A DNA stretch of 8,971 bases from Chloroflexaceae bacterium (GTDB lineage Bacteria; Chloroflexota; Chloroflexia; Chloroflexales; Chloroflexaceae), in assembly GCA_026417815.1 (NCBI GenBank), contig JAOACN010000433.1, forward strand, positions 1 to 8,971, in the 5' to 3' direction. Below, one piece after another: positions 1 to 6,129 of the stretch. The notes beneath the pieces are model-generated. The model worked only from the letters and a program-made list of their open reading frames with translations. It searched no databases and was not told the origin of the DNA. Position 1 is the first letter of the stretch. The number at the start of each line of letters is the position of its first letter. A program made the position numbers and the translations under genes.

Positions 1-94
1 AAGCCGAGGCGCGCGCCCGCCGCGGGCGCAACAAGCAAGATGGCGGAGGACCGCGCCCTCCACGCCTCCCGAGGCCGCGCCGCGCAAGCCTGTG
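1..94. other. Non-coding stretch downstream of the aldehyde dehydrogenase
   Basis: This stretch holds no supported gene. It contains two GC-rich inverted repeats. One is a 7-bp perfect stem (GCGCCCG at 13-19 with CGGGCGC at 23-29, loop CCG). The other is an imperfect stem (GGCGGAGG at 42-49 with CCTCCACGCC at 57-66, two-base bulge), whose centre CCGCGCCCTCC matches the palindrome at 6067-6089. Both lie just past the stop codon of the minus-strand aldehyde dehydrogenase and could end its transcript. Neither is followed by a T-run on the minus strand, so intrinsic termination is only a guess. Confidence 0.4.
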
Positions 95-1567
95 TTAGAT
101 CACCATCGAGACGTACTTCTCTTCCAGGTACTCGTTGATGCCCGTCGGACCGCCTTCGCGCCCGAAGCCGCTCTGCTTGTAACCGCCGAAGGGCGCCTGG
201 GCCGTGGAGGGGATGGGGTCGTTAATGCCCACGATGCCGTACTCCAGGCCCTCGGCCATGCGCCAGGCCCGCCCCAGGTCGCGGGTGAAGCAGTACGCGG
301 CCAGGCCGAAGGGGGTGGCGTTGGCCTGACGCAGTACTTCCTCCTCCCCGTCGAAGGGGATCAGCGGGGCCACGGGTCCGAAGGTCTCCTCGCGGGCCAC
401 CAGCATCTCGGCGCTGACATTGGCGAGCACCGTAGGCGTCCAGAAGTTACCCGCGCGCCCCTCGGCATAGGGGCCGCCACCGGTGAGCAGGGCGGCGCCC
501 CCCGCCAGGGCGTCGGCAACGTGGCGCTCCACCTTGGCGCGGGCCTGCGCGTCAATCAGCGGGCCAATTACCGTGGCCGGGTCCAGCCCGTTGCCCACGC
601 GCAACGCCGCCACCTGTTCGGCGAAGGCGGCGGCGAAACGCTCGTAGATCGGGCGCTCGACGAAGATCCGGTTGGCGCACACGCAGGTCTGCCCGGCATT
701 ACGAAACTTGGAGGCGATCGCCCCGCGCACCGCGCCGTCCAGGTCGGCGTCGGCAAAGACGATGAAGGGCGCGTTGCCCCCCAGTTCCAGCGAGAGGCGC
801 TTCACCGTGTCCGCCGACTGACGGATCAGTAGCTTGCCGACCTCGGTGGAGCCGGTGAAGCTCACCTTGCGCACGCGCTCGTCGGCGAAAATGGTGTCCG
901 CGAACGGCGTCGGGTCCTGGCAGGTTACAATGTTCAGCGCCCCTGCGGGCAGTCCGGCGTCGAGGAAGATCCGCCCCAGTTCCAGGGCCGAGAGGGGAGT
1001 CTGCTCCGCGGGTTTGACGATCGCGGTGCAGCCTGCGGCCAGGGCCGGACCGAGCTTGCGGGTGATCATGGCGCTGGGAAAGTTCCATGGCGTGATCATT
1101 GCGGCGATGCCCACCGGTTGCCGCAACAGCAGCAGGCGCTTGGTAGGCGTGCTGGCAGGGATGGTCATGCCGTAGATACGCTCGGCCTCGCCGGCGAACC
1201 AGGTGAGAAAACTGGCGGCATAGGCGATCTCGCCGCGGGCCTCGGCCAGGGGCTTGCCCTGCTCCAGGGTCATAATCGTCGCCAGGCGCTCCTGCTGCTC
1301 CAGCATAAGCGCGGCGGCCCGGCGCAGCACCGCCGCGCGGGCCGGGGCCGGCGTCGCCGCCCAGGTCGGAAAGGCCGCCGCCGCGGCCTCGATGGCCGCG
1401 CGGGTTTCCTCGGCGCCCCCGTCGGCCACCTCGGCGAGCCGCGCGCCCGTCGCGGGGTTGGTCACGGGAAAGGTCCTGGCCGTTTGCTGCCAGGCGCCGC
1501 CAATCAACAGGCCCCGGACGGCGTTGCCCAGAAGTTCGGCGGCGATGGTGTCTGCGTCAATGGACAT
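95..1567 (-). CDS. gabD: NAD(P)-dependent succinate-semialdehyde dehydrogenase (aldehyde dehydrogenase superfamily)
   Basis: A 490-residue cytosolic enzyme expected to oxidise succinate semialdehyde to succinate with NAD(P)+, feeding GABA or 4-hydroxybutyrate carbon into the TCA cycle. Length and sequence follow E. coli GabD closely, including LEQGKPLAEA (101-110), TPWNFP (159-164), SLELGGNAPFIVF (259-271) and SKFRNAGQTCVCANR (286-300). Catalytic residues are present: Asn162, Lys185 (VKPAEQTP), general base Glu261 and nucleophile Cys295. The CVC pair (Cys295, Cys297) matches the redox-switch loop known in this family. The open frame continues upstream, antisense to the kinase, but the ATG at 1567 fits: GGAG lies five bases before it and family similarity starts shortly after it. 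The stop is TAA. The gene is divergent from the kinase with a 33-base gap. Family assignment is firm. Exact substrate is less so, because sulfolactaldehyde and other semialdehyde dehydrogenases are close relatives. Confidence 0.9.
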   Translation of the reverse strand: MSIDADTIAAELLGNAVRGLLIGGAWQQTARTFPVTNPATGARLAEVADGGAEETRAAIEAAAAAFPTWAATPAPARAAVLRRAAALMLEQQERLATIMTLEQGKPLAEARGEIAYAASFLTWFAGEAERIYGMTIPASTPTKRLLLLRQPVGIAAMITPWNFPSAMITRKLGPALAAGCTAIVKPAEQTPLSALELGRIFLDAGLPAGALNIVTCQDPTPFADTIFADERVRKVSFTGSTEVGKLLIRQSADTVKRLSLELGGNAPFIVFADADLDGAVRGAIASKFRNAGQTCVCANRIFVERPIYERFAAAFAEQVAALRVGNGLDPATVIGPLIDAQARAKVERHVADALAGGAALLTGGGPYAEGRAGNFWTPTVLANVSAEMLVAREETFGPVAPLIPFDGEEEVLRQANATPFGLAAYCFTRDLGRAWRMAEGLEYGIVGINDPIPSTAQAPFGGYKQSGFGREGGPTGINEYLEEKYVSMVI

Positions 1568-1600
1568 AGGCGCTCCAACTGAGTCTGGCAAGAGGTGTTT
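1568..1600. promoter_or_regulatory. 33-base divergent intergenic region with two ribosome binding sites
   Basis: This short gap separates the ATG codons of two divergent genes. On the minus strand GGAG (complement of 1573-1576) sits five bases before the dehydrogenase ATG. On the plus strand AAGAGG (1590-1595) sits five bases before the ATG at 1601, which is why I prefer that ATG over the in-frame GTG at 1595 (the GTG lies inside the ribosome binding site). No -35/-10 pair fits in 33 bases for either direction, so promoters must overlap the neighbouring coding sequences or lie further away. Confidence 0.65.
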
Positions 1601-2494
1601 ATGACCTACGATGTCGTTGGCGTCGGCGTGGCCTCGCTCGACTTCATCGGCGTGATGGCCGGCGAACCGCACTTCGGCGCCAAGCAACCCCTGGCGGGCT
1701 GGCTCGAGATGGGCGGCGGCCCCGTTGCCACGGCGCTGGCGACCATGGCCCGCCTTGGCGCCCGCGTGGCCATGGCCGGCGCCGTGGGCGACGATGGCTA
1801 CGGCGAACGCATTCTGCGCGACCTGCGCGCCTGGGGCGTCGATCCCGTCGGCATGCACGTGCGTCCAGGAACCTCGCACATCGCCTTCGTGCTCGCTGAA
1901 CCGGGGCGCGATCGGCGCACCATCTTCTTCCACCACGACCCGGCGGTGCTGACCGGCATTCCTCTCGACCGCAACCTGATCACTTCGGCGCGGGCCCTGG
2001 CCCTCGATACGCATCTCACTGACGCGGCGTTGCAGGCCGCCCGCTGGATGCGCGCCGCTGGCGGCCTGGTGATGCTCGACGCCGAACGGGTACGCGAGCA
2101 CACCCTGGAGTTGTTGCCCCTCTGCGACCTGCTGGTGGTCTCCGAGCGGTTCGGGCGCGAGGCCACCGGTATGGAGCATCCCTGGGAGGCCGCCCGCGTC
2201 CTCCACGATCGCCACGGGCGCCTGGCCCTGGTCACGGCGGGCGCGCGGGGGAGCTGGTGCGCCCACCAGGGCGAACTCTTTCACACCCCCGCCTTCGAGG
2301 TCGAACCGGTTGATACCACCGGCGCCGGTGATGTCTTCCACGGCGCCTTTCTCTACGCCCTGCTCGCTGGCGACGACGTCCGCCGCGCGGCGCGCTTCGC
2401 CAGCGCCGCCGCCGCCCTGAGTTGCAAGGGCCTCGGTGGACGGGGGAACCTTCCCACCCTCGACGCGATCAAAGAACTCCTCGGTTCGGCCTGA
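1601..2494 (+). CDS. PfkB-family (ribokinase-like) sugar kinase, similar to sulfofructose kinase YihV
   Basis: A 297-residue ATP-dependent kinase of the PfkB fold, expected to phosphorylate a sugar hydroxyl in the cytosol. PfkB signature 1 is at residues 38-68 (GGGPVATALATMARLG followed by VGDDGYG). Signature 2 is DTTGAGDVFHGAF (238-250), with the anion-hole GAG and catalytic base Asp244. The C-terminal stretch FASAAAALSC...GGRGNLP resembles E. coli YihV (sulfofructose kinase) as I recall it, as do the opening GGGP and VDTTGAGDVFHGA. Substrate cannot be read from sequence: fructose-like sugars, ribose or nucleosides are alternatives, and no sulfosugar isomerase or aldolase is in the window. 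The start is ATG 1601 with AAGAGG five bases upstream; the stop is TGA. It diverges from gabD and converges on rodA across a perfect hairpin. Confidence 0.87.
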   Translation: MTYDVVGVGVASLDFIGVMAGEPHFGAKQPLAGWLEMGGGPVATALATMARLGARVAMAGAVGDDGYGERILRDLRAWGVDPVGMHVRPGTSHIAFVLAEPGRDRRTIFFHHDPAVLTGIPLDRNLITSARALALDTHLTDAALQAARWMRAAGGLVMLDAERVREHTLELLPLCDLLVVSERFGREATGMEHPWEAARVLHDRHGRLALVTAGARGSWCAHQGELFHTPAFEVEPVDTTGAGDVFHGAFLYALLAGDDVRRAARFASAAAALSCKGLGGRGNLPTLDAIKELLGSA

Positions 2495-2508
2495 GGTAAA
2501 CACGGAAA

Positions 2509-2537
2509 GGTGTGGGAGGGCCTGGCCCTCCCACACC
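2509..2537. terminator. GC-rich perfect hairpin between convergent genes, probably a bidirectional terminator (REP-like)
   Basis: The arms GGTGTGGGAGGGCC (2509-2522) and GGCCCTCCCACACC (2524-2537) are exact reverse complements around one base, so a realistic fold has 12-13 pairs and a small loop. It sits 14 bases past the kinase stop and 8 bases past the rodA stop, where a shared terminator is expected. Neither strand has a T-run after it, so it may block RNA decay or need a factor instead. The core GGGAGGGC/GCCCTCCC recurs at 6130-6154 and, in a weaker form, at 6067-6089. Confidence 0.65.
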
Positions 2538-2545
2538 CGTTCCAA

Positions 2546-3676
2546 TCAAAACACGATCCGGCGCCGTCGCAGTGCCACGCTCTGCACCAGCCCGATCCCC
2601 AGCAGCACCGTAATCGTAAAGCTCCCGCCGTGGGAGATCAGCGGCAGCGGCAGCCCGGTGACCGGCAGCAGGCTCAGGTTCATTCCGATGTTGATCAACA
2701 CGTGGATGAACAGCATCGTGAACACGCCCAGGGCCAGCAACCGTCCGAAGAGGTCGCGCGCCTGCCCCGCGATGTTCAGCGCCTGCCAGAGTAAGAGCGC
2801 CTGGAACATGATCAGCACCAGCGCGCCGATGAAGCCCATCTCTTCGGCAATGACGGCGAAGATGAAGTCGGTGTGCTGGACCGGCACGTAGTTGCCCTGG
2901 CTGAAGACGCCGTGCGTGAGCCCGGAGCCAAACCAGCCCCCCTGGCCGATGGCATTGAGCGCCTGCACGACGTTGTAGGCATCGTCCCGGTTCACCTGGG
3001 CCGGATCGGTGAGCAGGTAGAAGAAGGTTAACAGGCGGCGCCGCTGATACTCGTCGAGCAGCAGATCGCTGCTCCAGGCGAGGTAGAGCACTGGCACGGC
3101 CAGGAGCGCCAGCGCGCCGAATTGCCGCAGGCGCAGCCCGCTGCCCCAGGCTATGACCAGCCAGATCCCCAGCATCACCAGGGCCGTGCCCACGTCGGGC
3201 TGTAGCAGCACCAGCAGGGTGGGGAGCAGGCTGATCGCCAGCGCCCCCACGTGCACCAGCCAGCTCTCGCGCTGGTTCTCGAAGTGCTGAAAGTAGGCCG
3301 CCAGGGCAAGCACCAGCGCCAGTTTCGCCGGTTCAGCTGGCTGCACGGTGCGCTCGCCGATGGCGATCCAGCTCTGCGCCCCCCCGCTCACCTGGCCGAC
3401 CACATGCACGATGCCCAGGATGCCGATCGTCACTATGTAGATCGGTCTGGCCAGACTGGAGAGCAACCGGTAATCGAGCAGCGTCGCCAGGGTCATGCCC
3501 ACCAGGCCAACGCCGATGTAGACCAGTTGCCGTGGAAACAGCACGCTTAAGGGCGTTCCATTGAAGGTTACCGCGGAGAGGGTGGCGCTGTACACGGCCA
3601 GCGTGCCGATGACCAGCAACACCAGCACGCAGACGAGCAGGGGCCAGTTGTACTCGCGCCAGCGACGTGCTTCCAT
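2546..3676 (-). CDS. rodA: SEDS-family peptidoglycan glycosyltransferase, RodA/FtsW type
   Basis: A 376-residue polytopic membrane protein of the SEDS family, which polymerises lipid II into glycan strands together with a class B penicillin-binding protein. About ten hydrophobic segments are visible, the first at about residues 12-30. Family landmarks are WIAIG...VQPAEPAKLA (103-120; usual form QPSE.aK), LLQPDVGTALVM (157-168), VQHTDFIFAVIAEEMGFIG (266-284) with Asp270 at the position of the essential RodA aspartate, and NIGMNLSLLPVTGLPLPLISHGGS (329-352). The HTDFIFA form favours RodA over FtsW. Oddly, the usual S-Y-G-G-S-S near the C-terminus reads S-H-G-G-S-F. ATG 3676 lies six bases after the DAHP synthase stop with no clear Shine-Dalgarno sequence, suggesting translational coupling. 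It is the last gene of the ndk operon. No PBP2, mreB or mreC is in view. Confidence 0.9.
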   Translation of the reverse strand: MEARRWREYNWPLLVCVLVLLVIGTLAVYSATLSAVTFNGTPLSVLFPRQLVYIGVGLVGMTLATLLDYRLLSSLARPIYIVTIGILGIVHVVGQVSGGAQSWIAIGERTVQPAEPAKLALVLALAAYFQHFENQRESWLVHVGALAISLLPTLLVLLQPDVGTALVMLGIWLVIAWGSGLRLRQFGALALLAVPVLYLAWSSDLLLDEYQRRRLLTFFYLLTDPAQVNRDDAYNVVQALNAIGQGGWFGSGLTHGVFSQGNYVPVQHTDFIFAVIAEEMGFIGALVLIMFQALLLWQALNIAGQARDLFGRLLALGVFTMLFIHVLINIGMNLSLLPVTGLPLPLISHGGSFTITVLLGIGLVQSVALRRRRIVF

Positions 3677-3682
3677 CGGCGG

Positions 3683-4705
3683 TCAGGTGGTCAGGGGCCG
3701 GTCGAGAGCCGCGGCGATGCGGCGCACCTGGTCCATCATAGCGGCAAAGCGTTCCGGCACCAGGGACTGGTGCCCATCGCACACGGCGAAGGCCGGATTA
3801 TCGTGCACCTCGACGATCAACCCATCGGCGCCGGCGGCCACGGCCGCGCGGGCCATCGGCTGCACCTGATCCCAGCGGCCACTCGCGTGCGACGGATCAA
3901 CGATCACCGGCAGGGGCGAGAGTTGCTTGAGCAGTGGCACGGCGCCCAGGTCGAGCGTAAAGCGGCGCGAGTCATCGAAGGTGCGAATCCCCCGCTCGCA
4001 GAGCACCACCTCGGCATTGCCTTCATTGAGGATGTACTCGGCGGCGAGCAGAAGATCCTGGAGGGTCGCGGCGAACCCGCGCTTGAGCAACACCGGGCGC
4101 CGAACGCGCCCCACTGCCCGCAGCAACGGATAGTTCTGCATATTGCGCGCCCCGATCTGGAGCATGTCGGCATACTCCAGCACCATGGGGAGCGTTTCCA
4201 CCTCCATCACCTCGGTGACCACGGGCAGGCCGGTGGCGGCGCGGGCCTCGGCCAGGATCTTCAGCCCTGCCTCGCCGAGGCCCTGGAAGGCATACGGCGA
4301 GGTGCGCGGCTTGAAGGCCCCTCCCCGCAGAAGCGTGGCCCCGGCAGCCTTGACGGCCCGCGCCACGGTCAACGTCTGCTCCAGGCTCTCAACCGTACAC
4401 GGGCCGGCCACGATCGTCACCCCCGGACCGCCGATGGGCACCCCGCCGACGCGCACCACGGTATCGGCCTCGCGAAACTCCCGGCTGACCAGTTTGTACG
4501 GCGCCGTGACGCGGATCAGATCGGCGACGCCGGGCAGGCGCAGCAACCGCGCCGCCTGCTCAATCGGCCCGCGATTGCCGGTGATCCCGATGGCCGTGCG
4601 GGTTGGGCCCGGCATGGGATGCGGCGTATACCCCATCGCCCGGATCTCCGCGCAGACCGCCTCGATCTGCTCCGCCGTGGCGTGGGCGTCCATCACAACC
4701 AGCAT
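3683..4705 (-). CDS. aroF: 3-deoxy-7-phosphoheptulonate (DAHP) synthase, type I-beta with N-terminal ferredoxin-like domain
   Basis: A 340-residue enzyme condensing phosphoenolpyruvate and erythrose 4-phosphate to DAHP, the first step of the shikimate pathway. Residues 1 to about 70 form the small ferredoxin-like regulatory domain (MLVVMDAHAT...TAIGITG), ending in the APYKLVSREF linker. The TIM-barrel core follows: VAGPCTVES (99-107), RGGAFKPRTSPYAFQGLGE (127-145), QIGARN (183-188), LLKRGF (206-211), LCERGIRTF (235-243) and DPSHASGR (270-277). All four metal ligands expected from the Thermotoga enzyme are present: Cys103, His273, Glu299 and Asp310. The N-terminal domain is where the Thermotoga enzyme senses tyrosine or phenylalanine, so feedback inhibition is likely (inference). 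The start ATG 4705 matches the Thermotoga N-terminus (MIVV). It is the second gene of the operon: ndk ends 60 bases upstream and rodA starts six bases downstream. Confidence 0.95.
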   Translation of the reverse strand: MLVVMDAHATAEQIEAVCAEIRAMGYTPHPMPGPTRTAIGITGNRGPIEQAARLLRLPGVADLIRVTAPYKLVSREFREADTVVRVGGVPIGGPGVTIVAGPCTVESLEQTLTVARAVKAAGATLLRGGAFKPRTSPYAFQGLGEAGLKILAEARAATGLPVVTEVMEVETLPMVLEYADMLQIGARNMQNYPLLRAVGRVRRPVLLKRGFAATLQDLLLAAEYILNEGNAEVVLCERGIRTFDDSRRFTLDLGAVPLLKQLSPLPVIVDPSHASGRWDQVQPMARAAVAAGADGLIVEVHDNPAFAVCDGHQSLVPERFAAMMDQVRRIAAALDRPLTT

Positions 4706-4721
4706 GATCCAGCCTGACCAG

Positions 4722-4743
4722 GGCCGGCGTCCGGCTGCCGGCC
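4722..4743. repeat. Small hairpin in the ndk-DAHP synthase spacer
   Basis: GGCCGGC (4722-4728) and GCCGGCC (4737-4743) form a 7-bp stem with an eight-base loop in the 60-base spacer between two genes that otherwise look cotranscribed. With no T-run it could be an RNA processing or stability element, or chance in GC-rich DNA. Confidence 0.3.
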
Positions 4744-4765
4744 ATGAGCGACCTGCGCGCCTCGG

Positions 4766-5221
4766 CTACTCCAGCACCCACGGGTCAACCGCGCGGCTCC
4801 AATCACCGATCAGTTCCTCGGGCTTGAAGAACAGGGCGGTTTCCCGCTCGCCGCTCTCGGGCGAGTCGGAGGCGTGGATCAGGTTTCGCCCGATGTCGAT
4901 GCCAAAATCGCCCCGGATCGTCCCGGGGGCGGCCTTGGCCGGATTGGTCGCGCCCACCGTGGCGCGGATCATCTCGACGGTGCCGGGCTTGCCCGCCACC
5001 ACCGCCACCACCACCGGCGCTGAGGTGATATAGCTCACCAGACTCGCGAAGAAGGCCTTCCCTTCGTGCTCGGCGTAGTGCCGTCGGGCCAGGGCCTCAT
5101 CTACCTGCATGAGTTTCAGACCGGCGAACTTCAGCCCACGCTGCTCCAGGCGCGTGAGGATCGGCCCGATCAGGCCGCGCTGAACGGCGTCGGGCTTGAT
5201 GATGATCAGTGCGCGCTCCAT
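4766..5221 (-). CDS. ndk: Nucleoside-diphosphate kinase
   Basis: A 151-residue cytosolic enzyme that transfers the gamma phosphate from ATP to other (d)NDPs through a phosphohistidine, keeping NTP pools balanced. Length is normal for the family. Landmarks are IIIKPDAVQRGLIG (6-19), HYAEHEGKAFF (48-58), GKPGTVEMIRATVGATNP (78-94), GTIRGDFG (100-107) and NLIHASDSPESGERE (113-127), in which His116 is the phosphorylated residue. ATG 5221 is the only start that gives the canonical N-terminus; GAGGGG lies just before it, with short spacing. The open frame continues upstream through non-coding hairpin sequence and that extension is not protein. It is the first gene of the ndk-DAHP synthase-rodA operon, with its own promoter candidate at 5255-5263. 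Confidence 0.97.
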   Translation of the reverse strand: MERALIIIKPDAVQRGLIGPILTRLEQRGLKFAGLKLMQVDEALARRHYAEHEGKAFFASLVSYITSAPVVVAVVAGKPGTVEMIRATVGATNPAKAAPGTIRGDFGIDIGRNLIHASDSPESGERETALFFKPEELIGDWSRAVDPWVLE

Positions 5222-5254
5222 AGCCCCTCGTGTGACTATTACGATGCCCGCATT

Positions 5255-5263
5255 ACTATACCA
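5255..5263 (-). promoter_or_regulatory. ndk: Extended -10 promoter candidate for the ndk operon
   Basis: Read on the minus strand the bases are TGG-TATAGT, an extended -10 element (TGn plus a five-of-six match to TATAAT) in a locally AT-rich island of otherwise GC-rich DNA. Transcription would start near 5248, giving a leader of about 27 bases before the ndk ATG. No good -35 exists at 16-18 bases (the sequence there is the terminator stem), as is acceptable for extended -10 promoters. Confidence 0.5.
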
Positions 5264-5270
5264 TAGATGT

Positions 5271-5295
5271 GAAAAAACCTCCTCAGGGGAGGTTT
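5271..5295 (-). terminator. Intrinsic (Rho-independent) terminator upstream of ndk
   Basis: On the minus strand AAACCTCC (5295-5288) pairs with GGAGGTTT (5282-5275) around the loop CCTGA, and the run of T continues to 5272 before C. An 8-bp stem with a six-T tail is the clearest terminator in the window. It stops transcription coming from the Roadblock gene side just before the ndk promoter, separating the two transcription units. Confidence 0.8.
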
Positions 5296-5435
5296 GGCAG
5301 GGCTGATGCGACGTCTTTGGGGCGAGCCCCCACACCCCACCGCCGGCGATTGTTGCAGCCTGGCCGCGTGCGGGGTTTTCAGGTTTACCCACCCTCTGCC
5401 CACCGGGGGGCGAGCGATCCCGACGCCGGTGGGAG

Positions 5436-5454
5436 GGGGAAACCCGGTTTCCCC
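5436..5454. repeat. Perfect 19-base palindrome
   Basis: GGGGAAACC and GGTTTCCCC flank a single C at 5445. It lies directly next to the 8-bp stem ending at 5433, so the two could form adjacent stems. Its position inside a non-coding spacer fits a dispersed intergenic palindrome or a protein-binding site; the sequence alone does not decide which. Confidence 0.55.
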
Positions 5455-5478
5455 ACGCCCCGGCGCGAGGATTGGCAA

Positions 5479-5524
5479 GGCGCCAGAACAGAATCTGGCG
5501 CCAGGGAGGCTTCCCTGGCGCCAG
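5479..5524. repeat. Three-arm inverted repeat with alternative pairings
   Basis: The strongest pairing is CTGGCGCCAGGGA (5495-5507) with TCCCTGGCGCCAG (5512-5524), a perfect 13-bp stem with a four-base loop. The left half of that stem can instead pair with GGCGCCAGA (5479-5487). These folds exclude each other. It begins 27 bases past the Roadblock stop codon on the minus strand. No T-run follows it, so it is more likely an RNA-stabilising element than an intrinsic terminator. Confidence 0.6.
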
Positions 5525-5551
5525 GCGGCGCATCTCGTGTGGCGAACGAAA

Positions 5552-5899
5552 TCAGATCGGCACGGCCTCGCCGATGCGTTTGGCCGCGCGACGCATCTCC
5601 ATTTTGATCAGCCCCAGGTTGACAACGCGCTGCGTGATCACCACCAGAATCAGCTCCCGGGCTTCCAGGAGCAGGATCGACCCATCCTTCGCGTCAATGA
5701 TAGCATCAACCAGGGTGCCCACACCGATGCGCTTGGTGGCCTTGTCAATCTCGCCGAAGACGGCTGCCGACATCGCTCCGAGGATCTCCGCATCCTCCTC
5801 GTCAAGGAGCGTGCTGGCGACAACAAGCCCGTCTTTACCGACGAGAAGACTGCCGATCACCCCCTCAACCCGGATCAGGTCTTCGACGATGCGACGCAT
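5552..5899 (-). CDS. Roadblock/LC7-domain protein (MglB-like)
   Basis: A 115-residue protein that is almost entirely one Roadblock/LC7 domain. The N-terminal helix (MRRIVEDLIRVEGV) leads into strands around SLLVGKDGLVVAS (17-29), helix AEILGAMSAAVFGEIDKATKRI (37-58), strands DAIIDAKDGSILLLEA (65-80) and ELILVVIT (82-89), and helix NLGLIKMEMRRAAKRI (94-109). Such proteins dimerise and, in bacteria, commonly act on a small Ras-like GTPase (MglB on MglA) or serve as signalling platforms. No GTPase gene is in the window, so the partner is unknown. ATG 5899 has GAGG seven bases upstream. It is on the same strand as the large repeat/TPR gene, which ends 300 bases upstream, and is separated from ndk by a strong terminator. 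Function beyond the fold is inference. Confidence 0.87.
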   Translation of the reverse strand: MRRIVEDLIRVEGVIGSLLVGKDGLVVASTLLDEEDAEILGAMSAAVFGEIDKATKRIGVGTLVDAIIDAKDGSILLLEARELILVVITQRVVNLGLIKMEMRRAAKRIGEAVPI

Positions 5900-5962
5900 A
5901 TGCTAACCTCGTGTTCCCTTTCAACAGATCTGATGACTTCAGGCCTGCAAAGCATTCAGGAC

Positions 5963-5976
5963 CAGGTTCACACCTG
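5963..5976. promoter_or_regulatory. Short inverted repeat upstream of the Roadblock gene, possible operator
   Basis: CAGGT (5963-5967) and ACCTG (5972-5976) are perfect 5-bp arms around four bases. It lies 64-77 bases upstream of the Roadblock ATG, a plausible place for a regulator site. Arms this short can occur by chance. Confidence 0.25.
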
Positions 5977-5981
5977 CTTCG

Positions 5982-6000
5982 TGGAGTAACTGTCACGCCA
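5982..6000. promoter_or_regulatory. Near-palindrome upstream of the Roadblock gene, possible operator
   Basis: TGGAGTAACTGTCACGCCA is a 19-base imperfect palindrome centred on 5991, with seven of nine pairs matching. Because of the symmetry both strands read Gly-Val-Thr-Val-Thr-Pro in one frame. It lies about 83-101 bases upstream of the Roadblock ATG and could bind a dimeric regulator; no factor can be named. Confidence 0.25.
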
Positions 6001-6066
6001 GAACACACGACCCCGCGTGGCGCATCCGTCAGCTCCAGGTACACAAATGGCCGGGGCGGCAAGTTT

Positions 6067-6089
6067 CTGGGAAGGCCGCGCCCTCCCGG
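6067..6089. repeat. GGGAGGGC-type palindrome, imperfect copy
   Basis: CTGGGAAGGC (6067-6076) pairs with GCCCTCCCGG (6080-6089) around CGC, with one A-C mismatch and one G-T pair. It is a degenerate relative of the hairpins at 2509-2537 and 6130-6154. It is followed immediately by a second small palindrome GGTTCAGAACC that shares its last bases. Together with the next copy, 63 bases away in the same orientation, it looks like a duplicated unit. Confidence 0.5.
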
Positions 6090-6129
6090 TTCAGAACCTG
6101 GCGGATGCATCTGATCAGGGAAGCCGGTT

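Larger units (their letters stand above)
5296..5551. other. Non-coding stretch with stacked inverted repeats after the Roadblock gene
   Basis: I see no credible gene here. The stretch holds three inverted repeats. CCCACCGG (5399-5406) pairs with CCGGTGGG (5426-5433) over a 19-base loop. GGGGAAACCCGGTTTCCCC (5436-5454) is a perfect 19-base palindrome. A nested set, GGCGCCAGA (5479-5487), TCTGGCGCC (5494-5502) and a third arm ending at 5524, can form alternative hairpins. It would form a 3' untranslated region of up to 280 bases on the Roadblock transcript, ending in the terminator at 5271-5295, or a separate structured RNA or dispersed repeat. Confidence 0.5.

Noticed and set aside
1568..2545. 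Minus-strand open frame continuing upstream of the dehydrogenase through the whole kinase gene
   Set aside because: It is antisense to a clear PfkB gene, its translation is low-complexity Gly/Ala/Arg/His-rich, and the dehydrogenase has a well-placed ribosome binding site at ATG 1567. High GC removes stop codons by chance.
5222..5533. Upstream in-frame extension of ndk
   Set aside because: It would translate the terminator and hairpin region; the canonical Ndk N-terminus starts at ATG 5221.
5911..6114. Small plus-strand open frame of 67 codons (and a minus-strand counterpart)
   Set aside because: It lacks a convincing ribosome binding site, overlaps the palindromes, and its translation is compositionally odd with no recognisable motif.
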